The notes under the pieces are model-generated. The model ran no database searches and was not told the DNA's origin. It worked only from the letters and a program-made list of their open reading frames with translations. The position numbers and the translations under genes were made by a program. A stretch of 13,832 nucleotides of DNA from JBJHBP01 sp050485645 (lineage in GTDB: Bacteria; Pseudomonadota; Gammaproteobacteria; Steroidobacterales; Rariloculaceae), in the NCBI GenBank assembly GCA_050485645.1, contig JBJHBT010000055.1, positions 1 through 13,832 on the forward strand, read 5' to 3'. Positions 7,449 through 13,832 of this stretch are shown piece after piece (the first letter of the stretch is position 1; each line of letters starts with the position of its first letter).

Positions 7449-7509
7449 CAACTGACTCCCTCCTGATCCGGACCGCCCGCCGCCGTCCGTCTGTCAATAC
7501 AGCCCGCAA

Positions 7510-7532
7510 TTCTGCGTCGGATTGACGCAGAA
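7510..7532 (-). terminator. Perfect hairpin between Spy-like and secreted-protein genes (possible terminator or attenuator)
   Basis: Arms TTCTGCGTC (7510-7518) and GACGCAGAA (7524-7532) are exact reverse complements with a 5-base loop. It lies about 94 bp past the stop of the Spy-like gene and 62 bp before the next start. On the minus strand it is followed by TTGCGGGCTGTATTG, not a proper T-run, so it is an imperfect intrinsic terminator at best. It could equally be an RNA-stabilising stem or a leader element for the downstream gene. Confidence 0.4.
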
Positions 7533-7625
7533 GTCGAACCGGGGAGGTTGAGCCTTCCGCCAGGCGCGGCTCGCGATCAGATGCCGACGACGATGCTGCC
7601 GAACAGCTTCGCCAACGACATCAGA

Positions 7626-8015
7626 TCAACGCTGCTGCGCAGCACGACGCTCATTCACGGCATTGCGCCAGATCTCACGCTGCTGCACGCTCAACACCTC
7701 GCTGATCGCCATGCTGGTCTCTCGACGCGCTTCGGAAAGCGCCTGTTCGATCTCGGGCGTCACCACTCGGGACGTTCCGCGAAGCCTGCGCGACTGATCG
7801 TTGTAGGCGTCCAGAAGTCGATTGAGCTGCCTGCGCTGCGCCCGGCTGATGTCCAGACCACGCGCGTCCAGCGAGAATCGTTCCCACAGCGTGACTTCAG
7901 CGCCACCAGCACCGCCTCCCCCGGCGCGACCCTGTGCAAAAACATCGGCGGTCGATAGCGAAAACATCACCACACAGGCCGCGGCGAGTCCCGCGGTAGA
8001 TCGAATCGTGCCCAT
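7626..8015 (-). CDS. Small periplasmic Spy/CpxP-like (LTxxQ-type) protein
   Basis: A 129-residue protein with a signal peptide (about 1-27, ending DVFAQ) and a short Gly-rich linker (GRAGGGGAGG), followed by a strongly helical, Arg/Gln-rich region. The segment ISRAQRRQLNRLLDAY and the later LSVQQREIWRNAV resemble the paired LTxxQ helices of Spy/CpxP/heavy-metal-resistor proteins, which act as periplasmic chaperones or stress sensors. This assignment rests on pattern only. ATG 8015 is preferred because CAGGGGGTGA, close to the ideal ribosome-binding sequence, lies four bases upstream. An ATG at 8057 would add 14 polar residues ahead of the signal peptide. It is the first gene of the minus-strand block, next to the divergent control region. 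Confidence 0.7.
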   Translation of the reverse strand: MGTIRSTAGLAAACVVMFSLSTADVFAQGRAGGGGAGGAEVTLWERFSLDARGLDISRAQRRQLNRLLDAYNDQSRRLRGTSRVVTPEIEQALSEARRETSMAISEVLSVQQREIWRNAVNERRAAQQR

Positions 8016-8104
8016 CCCTTCACCCCCTGGATTGATTGTTATCCGATGACTTGCCATCTGACTGGCGGGTCAGACTGCCGCCGAGAATACCTCGCCGGAC
8101 CGTG

Positions 8105-8121
8105 ATTGTACATTATACAAT
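8105..8121. promoter_or_regulatory. Palindromic operator candidate overlapping a perfect -10 box of the minus-strand block
   Basis: The sequence ATTGTA-CATTA-TACAAT is a perfect 6-bp inverted repeat with a 5-bp centre. Its middle contains, on the minus strand, an exact TATAAT (8117-8112) about 97 bp upstream of the Spy-like start. The -35 region at the usual spacing (CCGTAG) is poor, which suggests that an activator is needed or that the box is coincidental. A weak plus-strand pair TTGTAC/TATTCA (8106-8111, 8129-8134) overlaps the same site. Symmetry and position fit a dimeric repressor site, but no regulator gene is in the window. Confidence 0.45.
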
Positions 8122-8192
8122 TCGACAATATTCACTACGGCCGCCAGCCTGCCGCGTAACACCGGCGTCTTCGCGCCCTTCCGTTTCGACAT

Positions 8193-8228
8193 ACCGCATC
8201 AATCCACACTGCGGGTGGGGGATGCGGT
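8193..8228. repeat. 8-bp inverted repeat in the divergent region
   Basis: ACCGCATC (8193-8200) and GATGCGGT (8221-8228) are exact reverse complements 20 bases apart. It may be a second protein-binding site or a loose stem between the two outward-facing promoters. A further short stem, TCTGAC/GTCAGA (8057-8062 and 8069-8074), lies in the leader of the Spy-like gene. Otherwise the stretch 8016-8405 shows no gene. Confidence 0.35.
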
Positions 8229-8269
8229 GTTGGCGTTGCACCTTTTCCTGTGCCCGAAGCCGTGGTATT

Positions 8270-8298
8270 TTGCCGCACGAAATTGTCGTTTGTATTAT
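8270..8298 (+). promoter_or_regulatory. Sigma-70-type promoter candidate for the lipoprotein gene
   Basis: TTGCCG (8270-8275) and TATTAT (8293-8298) are separated by 17 bp and match four of six and five of six consensus bases. Transcription would start near 8305, leaving a leader of about 100 bases before ATG 8406. The surrounding bases are much more AT-rich than the rest of the window. Confidence 0.5.
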
Positions 8299-8405
8299 TA
8301 ATTCATCACCACCACGGCGTGCAGCGGAACGGACGGACTCAGCTCCACCGGAACGCATGCCCCAAAGCGCCGTGCCCATGGCGGCACCACAGGAGACGCT
8401 GGAAA

Positions 8406-9461
8406 ATGGCAACTGCAACTCACATGACAACGATTCGCAGTTTCGCGGCCGTTGCCGGACTGGCCGTGCTCGCGCTGGGCTGCTCTGCGGACAATGCAAC
8501 CTACGGTGTCATTCAGGACGGTCACGCCCAGGGCGGCACTGACGGCTGGAGCCATCCGATGACCCCTTGGGGCGATCCCGATCTTCAGGGCATGTGGCCT
8601 GTTACGCATATGACGCTGACACCACTCGAGCGGCCGCCGCAGTTCGGAACACGCGCGTGGCTGACCGATGAAGAATTTGAACAGCGCGCCGCCAGCATCG
8701 CGGCGCGAAACGAACGCTACGACCGCGAGATCTCCGCCGACAGCATGGGTCAGGGGCACTGGGCCGAGGCAGGCCAGGTACCGCAGCGCCAGGCGTCATT
8801 GATATTCGACCCGCCGAACGGCCGCCTGCCCCCGCTGACGCCGGCAGGTCGCGCGAAATCCAGCACGATGCGCAGCTCCTGGATGGACATCACCTGGGAC
8901 TCCACCGAGGATTTCGACAGCTGGGATCGGTGCATCACCCGTGGCATGCCGGCGTCGATGTTTCCGATGCAATACAACAACGGCATCCAGATCATTCAGG
9001 CGCCCGGCTACGTCGTGATCAACCTGGAGATGATTCACGAAGCCAGAATCATCCCGGTCGACGGTCGCCCGGCACTGGATTCGGATATCCGGCAGTGGAT
9101 GGGCGAATCCCGAGGCCACTGGGAAGGCAACACGCTGGTGATCGAGACCACCAATTTCAATGGCCGAACGCCGATGACCAGCGTCGTCACACCCGGCGCC
9201 CCGCGCCGCAACGACGTGCCCACCAGCGAGTCGATGCGCATCGTGGAACGCCTGACGCGCACCAGCCACGACACCATCGACTACGAGATCACCACCTACG
9301 ATCCGGAGATGATGGAATCGTCGTGGACCGCGTCCTACCCCTGGCAGCTCGACCCGGACTACGAGTTCTTCGAGTACGCCTGCCATGAAGGCAATACCGC
9401 GATCCGCTACTACATCGAAACCTCCCGTTACGAACGCGCCAACGCCCGACAGCGCCGATGA
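8406..9461 (+). CDS. Probable lipoprotein of a widespread uncharacterised exported family
   Basis: A 351-residue exported protein. Residues 7-26 form a signal segment ending VLALGC, an imperfect lipobox with C26 as the candidate lipidated residue. The body carries motifs I recognise from a large unnamed family common in Acidobacteria and Proteobacteria: WGDPDLQGMW near the start (about 55-64), DRCITRG (174-180), YNNGIQIIQAPGYVV (190-204), HEARIIPVDGRP (211-222), SRGHWEGNTLVIETTNF (235-251) and EYACHEGN (323-330). No function is established to my knowledge; conserved H, E, D and C residues could bind a metal. ATG 8406 has AGGAGA 9 bp upstream; ATG 8424 is an alternative, and in-frame codons further upstream (back to 8250) are unlikely to be translated. 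It is divergent from the catabolic block and 180 bp ahead of gnd. That 180-bp gap holds only a small repeat and the gnd ribosome site. Confidence 0.8.
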   Translation: MATATHMTTIRSFAAVAGLAVLALGCSADNATYGVIQDGHAQGGTDGWSHPMTPWGDPDLQGMWPVTHMTLTPLERPPQFGTRAWLTDEEFEQRAASIAARNERYDREISADSMGQGHWAEAGQVPQRQASLIFDPPNGRLPPLTPAGRAKSSTMRSSWMDITWDSTEDFDSWDRCITRGMPASMFPMQYNNGIQIIQAPGYVVINLEMIHEARIIPVDGRPALDSDIRQWMGESRGHWEGNTLVIETTNFNGRTPMTSVVTPGAPRRNDVPTSESMRIVERLTRTSHDTIDYEITTYDPEMMESSWTASYPWQLDPDYEFFEYACHEGNTAIRYYIETSRYERANARQRR

Positions 9462-9486
9462 AACCCGCCATGTGAAACCCGCCATG
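9459..9486. repeat. 14-bp tandem duplication spanning a stop codon
   Basis: The unit tgaaacccgccatg occurs twice back to back (9459-9472 and 9473-9486). The first copy begins with the TGA stop of the lipoprotein gene. It looks like a recent slippage duplication just beyond the reading frame. Confidence 0.85.
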
Positions 9487-9641
9487 GAATAGCCGGCGCG
9501 GGCAGCCGCCCGCACCGCTATACTCCGGTGCATGTCGCCGCCAGCGACCAGGCACCGGACCGGCCGTATCGGGACGGCGCGACCATCGCGCCGGACGATC
9601 GCCGGTTTGTGTGACCAGATCACTGAAGTGAGAGGTATGTC

Positions 9642-10553
9642 ATGCAGATCGGAATGATCGGACTGGGCCGCATGGGTGGCAACATGGCGCGCCGCCTACG
9701 CCGCGGCAACGTCGATGTGGTCGGTTACGACCGCGATGCGCGGATCGCGGACGCACTGGCCGAGGAATGCGGCATGACGGCAGCCGGATCGCTGGCGGCC
9801 CTGACGACCGCCCTGCCCCACCCGCGAATCCTGTGGCTGATGCTGCCGGCCGGAGACGTCAGCGACGCCACCTTCGCCGAACTGACCAGCCTGCTCACCC
9901 CCGGCGACCTCGTCGTCGACGGTGCCAATGCGCACTACCGTGATTCGATCCGCCGTGCCGAGCGGTTCCGCGGCCTTGACATCGAGTTCGTCGACGCCGG
10001 TGTATCGGGTGGCATCTGGGGACTGGTCGGCGGCTACGGGCTGATGGTCGGAGGATCCGAGCAGGCAGTGCGTCGCCTTGCACCCGTGCTGCGTGTGCTT
10101 GCACCGGCGCCTGATGAAGGCTGGCTGCACTGCGGCCCGGCAGGCAGCGGTCATTTCACCAAGATGGTCCACAATGGCATTGAATACGGAATGATGCAGG
10201 CGTACGCGGAGGGCTTCGCGCTGCTCAACGCACGCAAGGACATGAACCTCGATCTGGCAGCGATCGCGGAGAACTGGCGTCACGGCAGCGTCATCCGCAG
10301 CTGGCTGCTGGATCTGATCGCCGGCTTCCTGGCCGAGGGCCCGTCGCTCGACGACGTCGCGCCGTACGCGGCGGATTCCGGCGAAGGTCGCTGGACGGTT
10401 GTCGAATCCATCGAGCAGGGTGTGCCCACACCCGTGATCACCGGTGCGGTTGCCGCCCGCTTCGCCAGCCAGGGTGGCGCCGATCACGGCAACCGGATGC
10501 TGGCGATGATGCGGCTGGCCTTCGGCGGTCACGACGTGCGCAAACAGGACTGA
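9642..10553 (+). CDS. gnd: 6-phosphogluconate dehydrogenase, decarboxylating, short NAD-type
   Basis: A 303-residue enzyme converting 6-phosphogluconate to ribulose 5-phosphate and CO2 in the oxidative pentose phosphate pathway. It has the Rossmann motif GLGRMG (7-12) and, at the end of the second strand, YDRD. The Asp at D30 is expected to favour NAD over NADP, which usually pairs with an Asn-Arg-Thr sequence there. VDAGVSGGIWG (117-127) is the substrate loop. K164, N168 and E171 in FTKMVHNGIEYG match the spacing of sheep K183/N187/E190. The length is that of the short bacterial forms (YqeC/GndA-like), not the 470-residue enzyme. ATG 9642 has AGAGGT 5 bp upstream. It is first in a gnd-zwf-pgl unit, 3 bp before zwf. 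Confidence 0.95.
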   Translation: MQIGMIGLGRMGGNMARRLRRGNVDVVGYDRDARIADALAEECGMTAAGSLAALTTALPHPRILWLMLPAGDVSDATFAELTSLLTPGDLVVDGANAHYRDSIRRAERFRGLDIEFVDAGVSGGIWGLVGGYGLMVGGSEQAVRRLAPVLRVLAPAPDEGWLHCGPAGSGHFTKMVHNGIEYGMMQAYAEGFALLNARKDMNLDLAAIAENWRHGSVIRSWLLDLIAGFLAEGPSLDDVAPYAADSGEGRWTVVESIEQGVPTPVITGAVAARFASQGGADHGNRMLAMMRLAFGGHDVRKQD

Positions 10554-10556
10554 ACC

Positions 10557-12053
10557 ATGTCCGGGTCGTGCCGGTTCGTGATCTTCGGTGCCGCCGGACA
10601 CCTGGCACGCAGCAAGCTGCTGCCCGCACTGTACGAGCTGGAAGCCGCCGGACTGCTGGCCGACTCGTTGCAGCTGGTGGCGCTCGCCCGCCAGGACCAG
10701 GACACGGCCCAATGGCGGGCAACGCTGAAGCAGTGGCTGTCTGATGACGGCGTGACGCAACGGCGCTCGACAGTCCCTCTCGATACGCAGGCCGTGGAGC
10801 GGCTGGCGGCACGGTTCAGCTACCTTGCCGGCGATTATCGTGATGCCGGCCTCTACGAACGTCTGCGTAACGCATTGTCAGCCGGCGGTTCCGACGACTG
10901 CAACGACGTAGCGTTCTACCTCGCGATTCCGCCCGACGATTTCGTGACCGTCATCGAACGACTGCATGCGGCTTCACTCAATGTCGCCGGTGCAGGACAC
11001 CGCATCGTTGTGGAGAAGCCTTTCGGAGTCGATCTGGTCAGCGCCCGACGCCTGAACGCGAACCTGCACGAGCACTTCAGCGAAGAACAGATCTTTCGTA
11101 TCGATCACTATCTGGGCAAGGAGACGGTGCAGAACCTGTTCGTGTTCCGTTTCGCCAATGCCTTGATCGAACCACTGTGGAATCGCCACCACATCGACCA
11201 CGTACAGATCACGGCCGCCGAGGACACCGGCGTCGGATCGCGTGCCGGTTACTTCGATCGCGCCGGCGCGTTGCGCGACATGATCCAGAGCCACCTGCTT
11301 CAGGTACTGGCATTGGTCGCCATGGAACCCCCGGTGAGTCTTGCAGCCGATGCGCTGCGCGACGAGAAGGCGAAACTCCTGTCCGCGGTGCGTCTGCCCG
11401 CCTCGCGGCCCGACGCGGACGACGCCGTGCGCGCCCGCTACAGCAGTGGCTGGATCGATGGCCGTACGGTCGGTGGTTATCGGGATGAACGAGGCGTACC
11501 CGCGGATTCGCTCACCGAGACTTATGCGGCGCTCAGGCTGCATGTCGACAACTGGCGCTGGCAGGGTGTGCCGTTTCTGCTGCGCACCGGGAAACGGCTG
11601 GCGGCACGCCGATCCACGGTGGCGATCCGTTTCCGCGATGTACCGCATCGACTGTTTTCGGACACACCGTGCGCGCAGACCGACCCGAACTGGCTGGTCT
11701 TCGAGATCCAGCCACGAAACGCGATTCGGCTGGAGCTGCTGGGTCGTCGGCCGGGACTGACCATGACGCCCGAGCCCCTGATGATCGGTACCCAGTCGCA
11801 CGCCGTTGCCGCGAACGCGTCACCTCAGCCGGATGCCTACGCCGCACTGCTGCTGGATGTCATGGCTGGCGATCGCAGCCTGTTTCTGCGCTTCGACGAA
11901 GTGGAGTCCGCCTGGCGCATCGTTGATCCGGTGGTTGCGCGCTGGCGCGACGACGATCGCGACCTGGCCGAATACCAGGCCGGCAGCTGGGGTCCCGACG
12001 AGGCCGACGCATTTTTTGAACAGCCGTATCAGCATTGGCGAAACGACTCGTGA
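10557..12053 (+). CDS. zwf: Glucose-6-phosphate 1-dehydrogenase
   Basis: A 498-residue enzyme, full length, oxidising glucose 6-phosphate to 6-phosphogluconolactone. The nucleotide-binding loop is GAAGHLA (11-17) where the family usually has G-x-x-GDLA, so an Asp is replaced by His15. R45 in ALARQD matches the position that contacts the NADP 2'-phosphate. The substrate-site signature RIDHYLGKE (181-189, with D183, H184 and K188), EKPFG (153-157) and catalytic H246 in LRDMIQSH are all intact. The start ATG has AGGA 7 bp upstream inside the end of gnd, and the gene overlaps pgl by 4 bp. A functional enzyme is expected; the effect of His15 on cofactor affinity is unknown. Confidence 0.96.
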   Translation: MSGSCRFVIFGAAGHLARSKLLPALYELEAAGLLADSLQLVALARQDQDTAQWRATLKQWLSDDGVTQRRSTVPLDTQAVERLAARFSYLAGDYRDAGLYERLRNALSAGGSDDCNDVAFYLAIPPDDFVTVIERLHAASLNVAGAGHRIVVEKPFGVDLVSARRLNANLHEHFSEEQIFRIDHYLGKETVQNLFVFRFANALIEPLWNRHHIDHVQITAAEDTGVGSRAGYFDRAGALRDMIQSHLLQVLALVAMEPPVSLAADALRDEKAKLLSAVRLPASRPDADDAVRARYSSGWIDGRTVGGYRDERGVPADSLTETYAALRLHVDNWRWQGVPFLLRTGKRLAARRSTVAIRFRDVPHRLFSDTPCAQTDPNWLVFEIQPRNAIRLELLGRRPGLTMTPEPLMIGTQSHAVAANASPQPDAYAALLLDVMAGDRSLFLRFDEVESAWRIVDPVVARWRDDDRDLAEYQAGSWGPDEADAFFEQPYQHWRNDS

Positions 12054-12784
12054 ACGGCACGCTGCGCTGGCATGTGCACGACAGTGCCGACGCGCTGGCC
12101 GCTGCCGTTGCGGGCGGCATCGGCGAAGCGGCATCGAAAAGCATCGCTGCACGCGGCCGATTCGTGATCGTGCTGGCGGGCGGATCGACACCGCTGGCCG
12201 CCTATCGCCGTGCTCGCGATCTGATCACCGACTGGGATCGCTGGCATGTGTACTTTTCCGATGAACGCTGCGTTCCGGCACACAGCGATGGACGCAATGA
12301 CCACATGGCCCGCGACGCCTGGCTGAACCACGTTGCCATACCATGCGCGCAGATCCACCCGATTCCCGCCGAACGCGGGCCGGAGGCCGGCGCGGAAGCG
12401 TATCGCCGCACACTGGTCAACGTCGGACGCTTCGATCTCACGCTGCTGGGCATCGGCGAGGACGGGCATACCGCCAGCCTGTTTCCCGGCGACGATCGTG
12501 CCGCGCTCGAGGCGGTTGGTGCGGCACAGACATCCGACGTGATCGGCGTTCACACCGCGCCGAAGTCACCATCGGAAAGAGTCAGCCTCAGCGCCGCCCG
12601 GCTTGCCGCCACGCATGGCTGCCTGTTTCTCGCGCAGGGCGCAGACAAGCGGGATGCGCTGCGGCAGCTGCGCGACGGCAGAAACATTCCTGCACGTCTT
12701 GCCGTTCCGGAAGCCGGCGCCGATGTGCACATCGACCGTGACAGCAATCCCGATCCGGTGGGGCGCCCGGCATCCCGAATCTGA
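12050..12784 (+). CDS. pgl: 6-phosphogluconolactonase
   Basis: A 244-residue enzyme of the DevB/Pgl family that hydrolyses 6-phosphogluconolactone, linking Zwf and Gnd. Motifs: LAGGSTPLAAY (phosphate loop), YFSDERCVP, NDHMARDAWL, LGIGEDGHTASLFPG (with the catalytic histidine region) and PSERVSLS. The preferred start is GTG 12050, which overlaps the zwf TGA as GTGA, as is usual for tightly coupled genes; a TTG at 12035 is the only earlier option. The C-terminus (DVHIDRDSNPDPVGRP...) is a little longer and more polar than usual. It completes the oxidative pentose phosphate set in one transcript. Confidence 0.93.
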   Translation: MNGTLRWHVHDSADALAAAVAGGIGEAASKSIAARGRFVIVLAGGSTPLAAYRRARDLITDWDRWHVYFSDERCVPAHSDGRNDHMARDAWLNHVAIPCAQIHPIPAERGPEAGAEAYRRTLVNVGRFDLTLLGIGEDGHTASLFPGDDRAALEAVGAAQTSDVIGVHTAPKSPSERVSLSAARLAATHGCLFLAQGADKRDALRQLRDGRNIPARLAVPEAGADVHIDRDSNPDPVGRPASRI

Positions 12785-12850
12785 TGGTACTTCCCACCGC
12801 ATTGCCAAACCTGCCGCGCCTGGGCGACACACCTGTCCGGATTCTGGTAA

Positions 12851-13750
12851 CCCGCATGGTCGCGTGGATCATTCACAAAGGTATTCACGGCGCTGCTGGT
12901 GGCGGAGATGGAAAGTCGCGGTGAACTGCACCGCCGCGATCCGGTTGCGCGCTTCCTGCCACCGACAGTGAACATGCCAGCGCGCGGTGGCCGGCAGATC
13001 ACGCTCGAACATCTGGCCAGTCACCGTTCCGGTCTGCCGCAGCTGCCAGCGGACCTGACACTTGCCGATCTGTCCAACCGCTACGCCACCTACAGTCTCG
13101 ATCAGTTGTACGCCTTCCTGTCCGGTCACCAGCTGCGGCGCGATATCGGCGGGCGCTATCGGTACTCGAACGTCGCAGCGAGCCTGCTGGGACACGCGCT
13201 GGAGCTCGTGGCCGACAGCCATTTCGATGCATTGGTGCGTGATCGCATCGCCGCTCCACTGCGGATGTCCAGCACGGGCATTGCTTTGCCACCGCACGTC
13301 GCATCGCGTCTCGCCCAGGGACACAACGTGCACTTCGCCGCCACACCCCGCTGGCATCTGCCCATACTGAACCCCGCGGTAGGCCTTCATTCCACCGCAA
13401 ACGACCTGCTCAGACTGCTTGCACTGCACCTTGGTCACGCCGGCCTGGCCGAGCACCACAACCACCTGGAACAGGCAGCCGAGTCGCTGCTCGACCACCG
13501 CTGGGAGGCCGCTCGCGGCAGTGACATCGCCATGGGATGGCATATCGTGGCACGCGATAGCGACGAGATCGTCGCTCATGACGGCGGCACCAACGGCTTC
13601 CGTTCTTTCGTCGGGTTCAGACCGGGGATCGGCATCGGCGTCGTGGTGCTGTCCAACTACGCGATCGCCGCTGGCGTGAACGACATCGGCATGCATCTGC
13701 TCGACGCGACCCACCCCCTGCTGCCGCCCGACTCGCCGCTGCTGCGATGA
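12851..13750 (+). pseudogene. N-terminally truncated serine hydrolase (class C beta-lactamase / esterase fold)
   Basis: The reading frame from 12851 to 13750 has all three signatures of the beta-lactamase/transpeptidase-like family: SFTK as SxxK (12869-12880, in a GSFTKVFTALLVAEM context), YSN as YxN (13163-13171) and HDGGTNGF as the third box (13577 on). The C-terminus looks complete. A TAA at 12848-12850 closes the frame just before the SxxK, and no ATG, GTG or TTG lies between. The first possible start is GTG 12899, ten codons after S, so a protein made from it (283 residues) would lack the catalytic Ser and Lys. The usual 50-70 residues before SxxK are also absent: only 66 bp separate the pgl stop from the TAA. 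I therefore call it a 5'-deleted pseudogene. The alternatives are a sequencing or assembly deletion or a non-canonical start. Confidence 0.75.
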
Positions 13751-13815
13751 TGGCCTGTTCGTGGCGGTGCTGAACTGACGCCGATGCGAGTGTGATCTGG
13801 AGAAGGCGCCCGGCC

Positions 13816-13832
13816 ATGGAATCAATTTCGAT
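13816..13832 (+). CDS. Possible start of a further gene, cut by the window end
   Basis: ATG 13816 begins MESIS and runs off the window. GGAGAAGG (about 13799-13806) is a good ribosome site 9-10 bp upstream. Only five codons are visible, so nothing can be said of the product. Confidence 0.35.

Noticed and set aside
8250..8405. N-terminal extension of the lipoprotein to 8250
   Set aside because: The extra 52 residues are His/Arg-rich and would bury the signal segment; a clear AGGAGA site serves ATG 8406, and the promoter candidate at 8270-8298 lies inside the extension.
8796..9623. A 275-codon open frame on the minus strand
   Set aside because: It is antisense to the lipoprotein gene with its conserved blocks; no ribosome site or domain was seen.
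9696..10760. A 354-codon open frame on the minus strand
   Set aside because: It is antisense to gnd and the start of zwf, whose motifs are unmistakable; the translated protein shows no recognisable domain.
12869..13825. A 318-codon open frame on the minus strand
   Set aside because: It is antisense to the serine-hydrolase frame, which carries three ordered family motifs. Composition is His/Gln/Arg-rich as in other shadow frames.

Overview
The window (13.8 kb) is GC-rich and densely coding. It looks like chromosomal DNA of a proteobacterium, plausibly an uncultivated or environmental gammaproteobacterium. That placement is an inference from gene content (alpha-methylacyl-CoA racemase, 4-cresol-dehydrogenase-type flavocytochrome, gnd-zwf-pgl block, many exported proteins) and from strong Shine-Dalgarno use. 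There is no rRNA or marker gene to fix it. I see no insertion sequence, integrase, tRNA, rRNA or CRISPR array.

Layout. At the left edge a short perfect palindrome precedes a plus-strand gene (172-801) for an exported HELGH metallopeptidase-like protein. Everything from 855 to 8015 is then on the minus strand. In transcription order this is: a small Spy/CpxP-like periplasmic protein (8015-7626); a secreted protein of unknown family (7448-6588); a Tat-like exported unknown (6506-5886); a vanillyl-alcohol-oxidase/4-cresol-dehydrogenase flavoprotein (5863-4211); its overlapping c-type cytochrome (4214-3828); an acyl-CoA synthetase (3674-2055); and an alpha-methylacyl-CoA racemase (1973-855). A gene-free regulatory stretch of about 390 bp (8016-8405) separates this from a plus-strand block: a probable lipoprotein of a widespread uncharacterised family (8406-9461), then gnd, zwf and pgl (9642-12784), then a serine hydrolase of the class C beta-lactamase fold that has lost its N-terminus (12851-13750). 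The first codons of another gene sit at the right edge.

How the genes may work together. The minus-strand block reads as a catabolic unit. The flavoprotein would oxidise a para-hydroxybenzylic or allylic position and hand electrons to the cytochrome. The resulting acid would be activated to a CoA thioester by the ligase, and a 2-methyl-branched acyl-CoA would be epimerised by the racemase before beta-oxidation. The enzyme families are well supported by motifs; the single-pathway reading and the substrate are inference. The plus-strand gnd-zwf-pgl genes are separated by 3 bp and overlap by 4 bp, and encode the whole oxidative pentose phosphate branch, with a short Gnd that carries an NAD-type acidic residue.

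Most noteworthy are the flavocytochrome with VAO-type (histidyl) rather than PchF-type flavin-linkage signature, the two unknown exported genes just upstream of it, the palindrome lying exactly on a perfect -10 hexamer in the divergent region, and the beheaded serine hydrolase whose catalytic SxxK lies upstream of any possible start codon.
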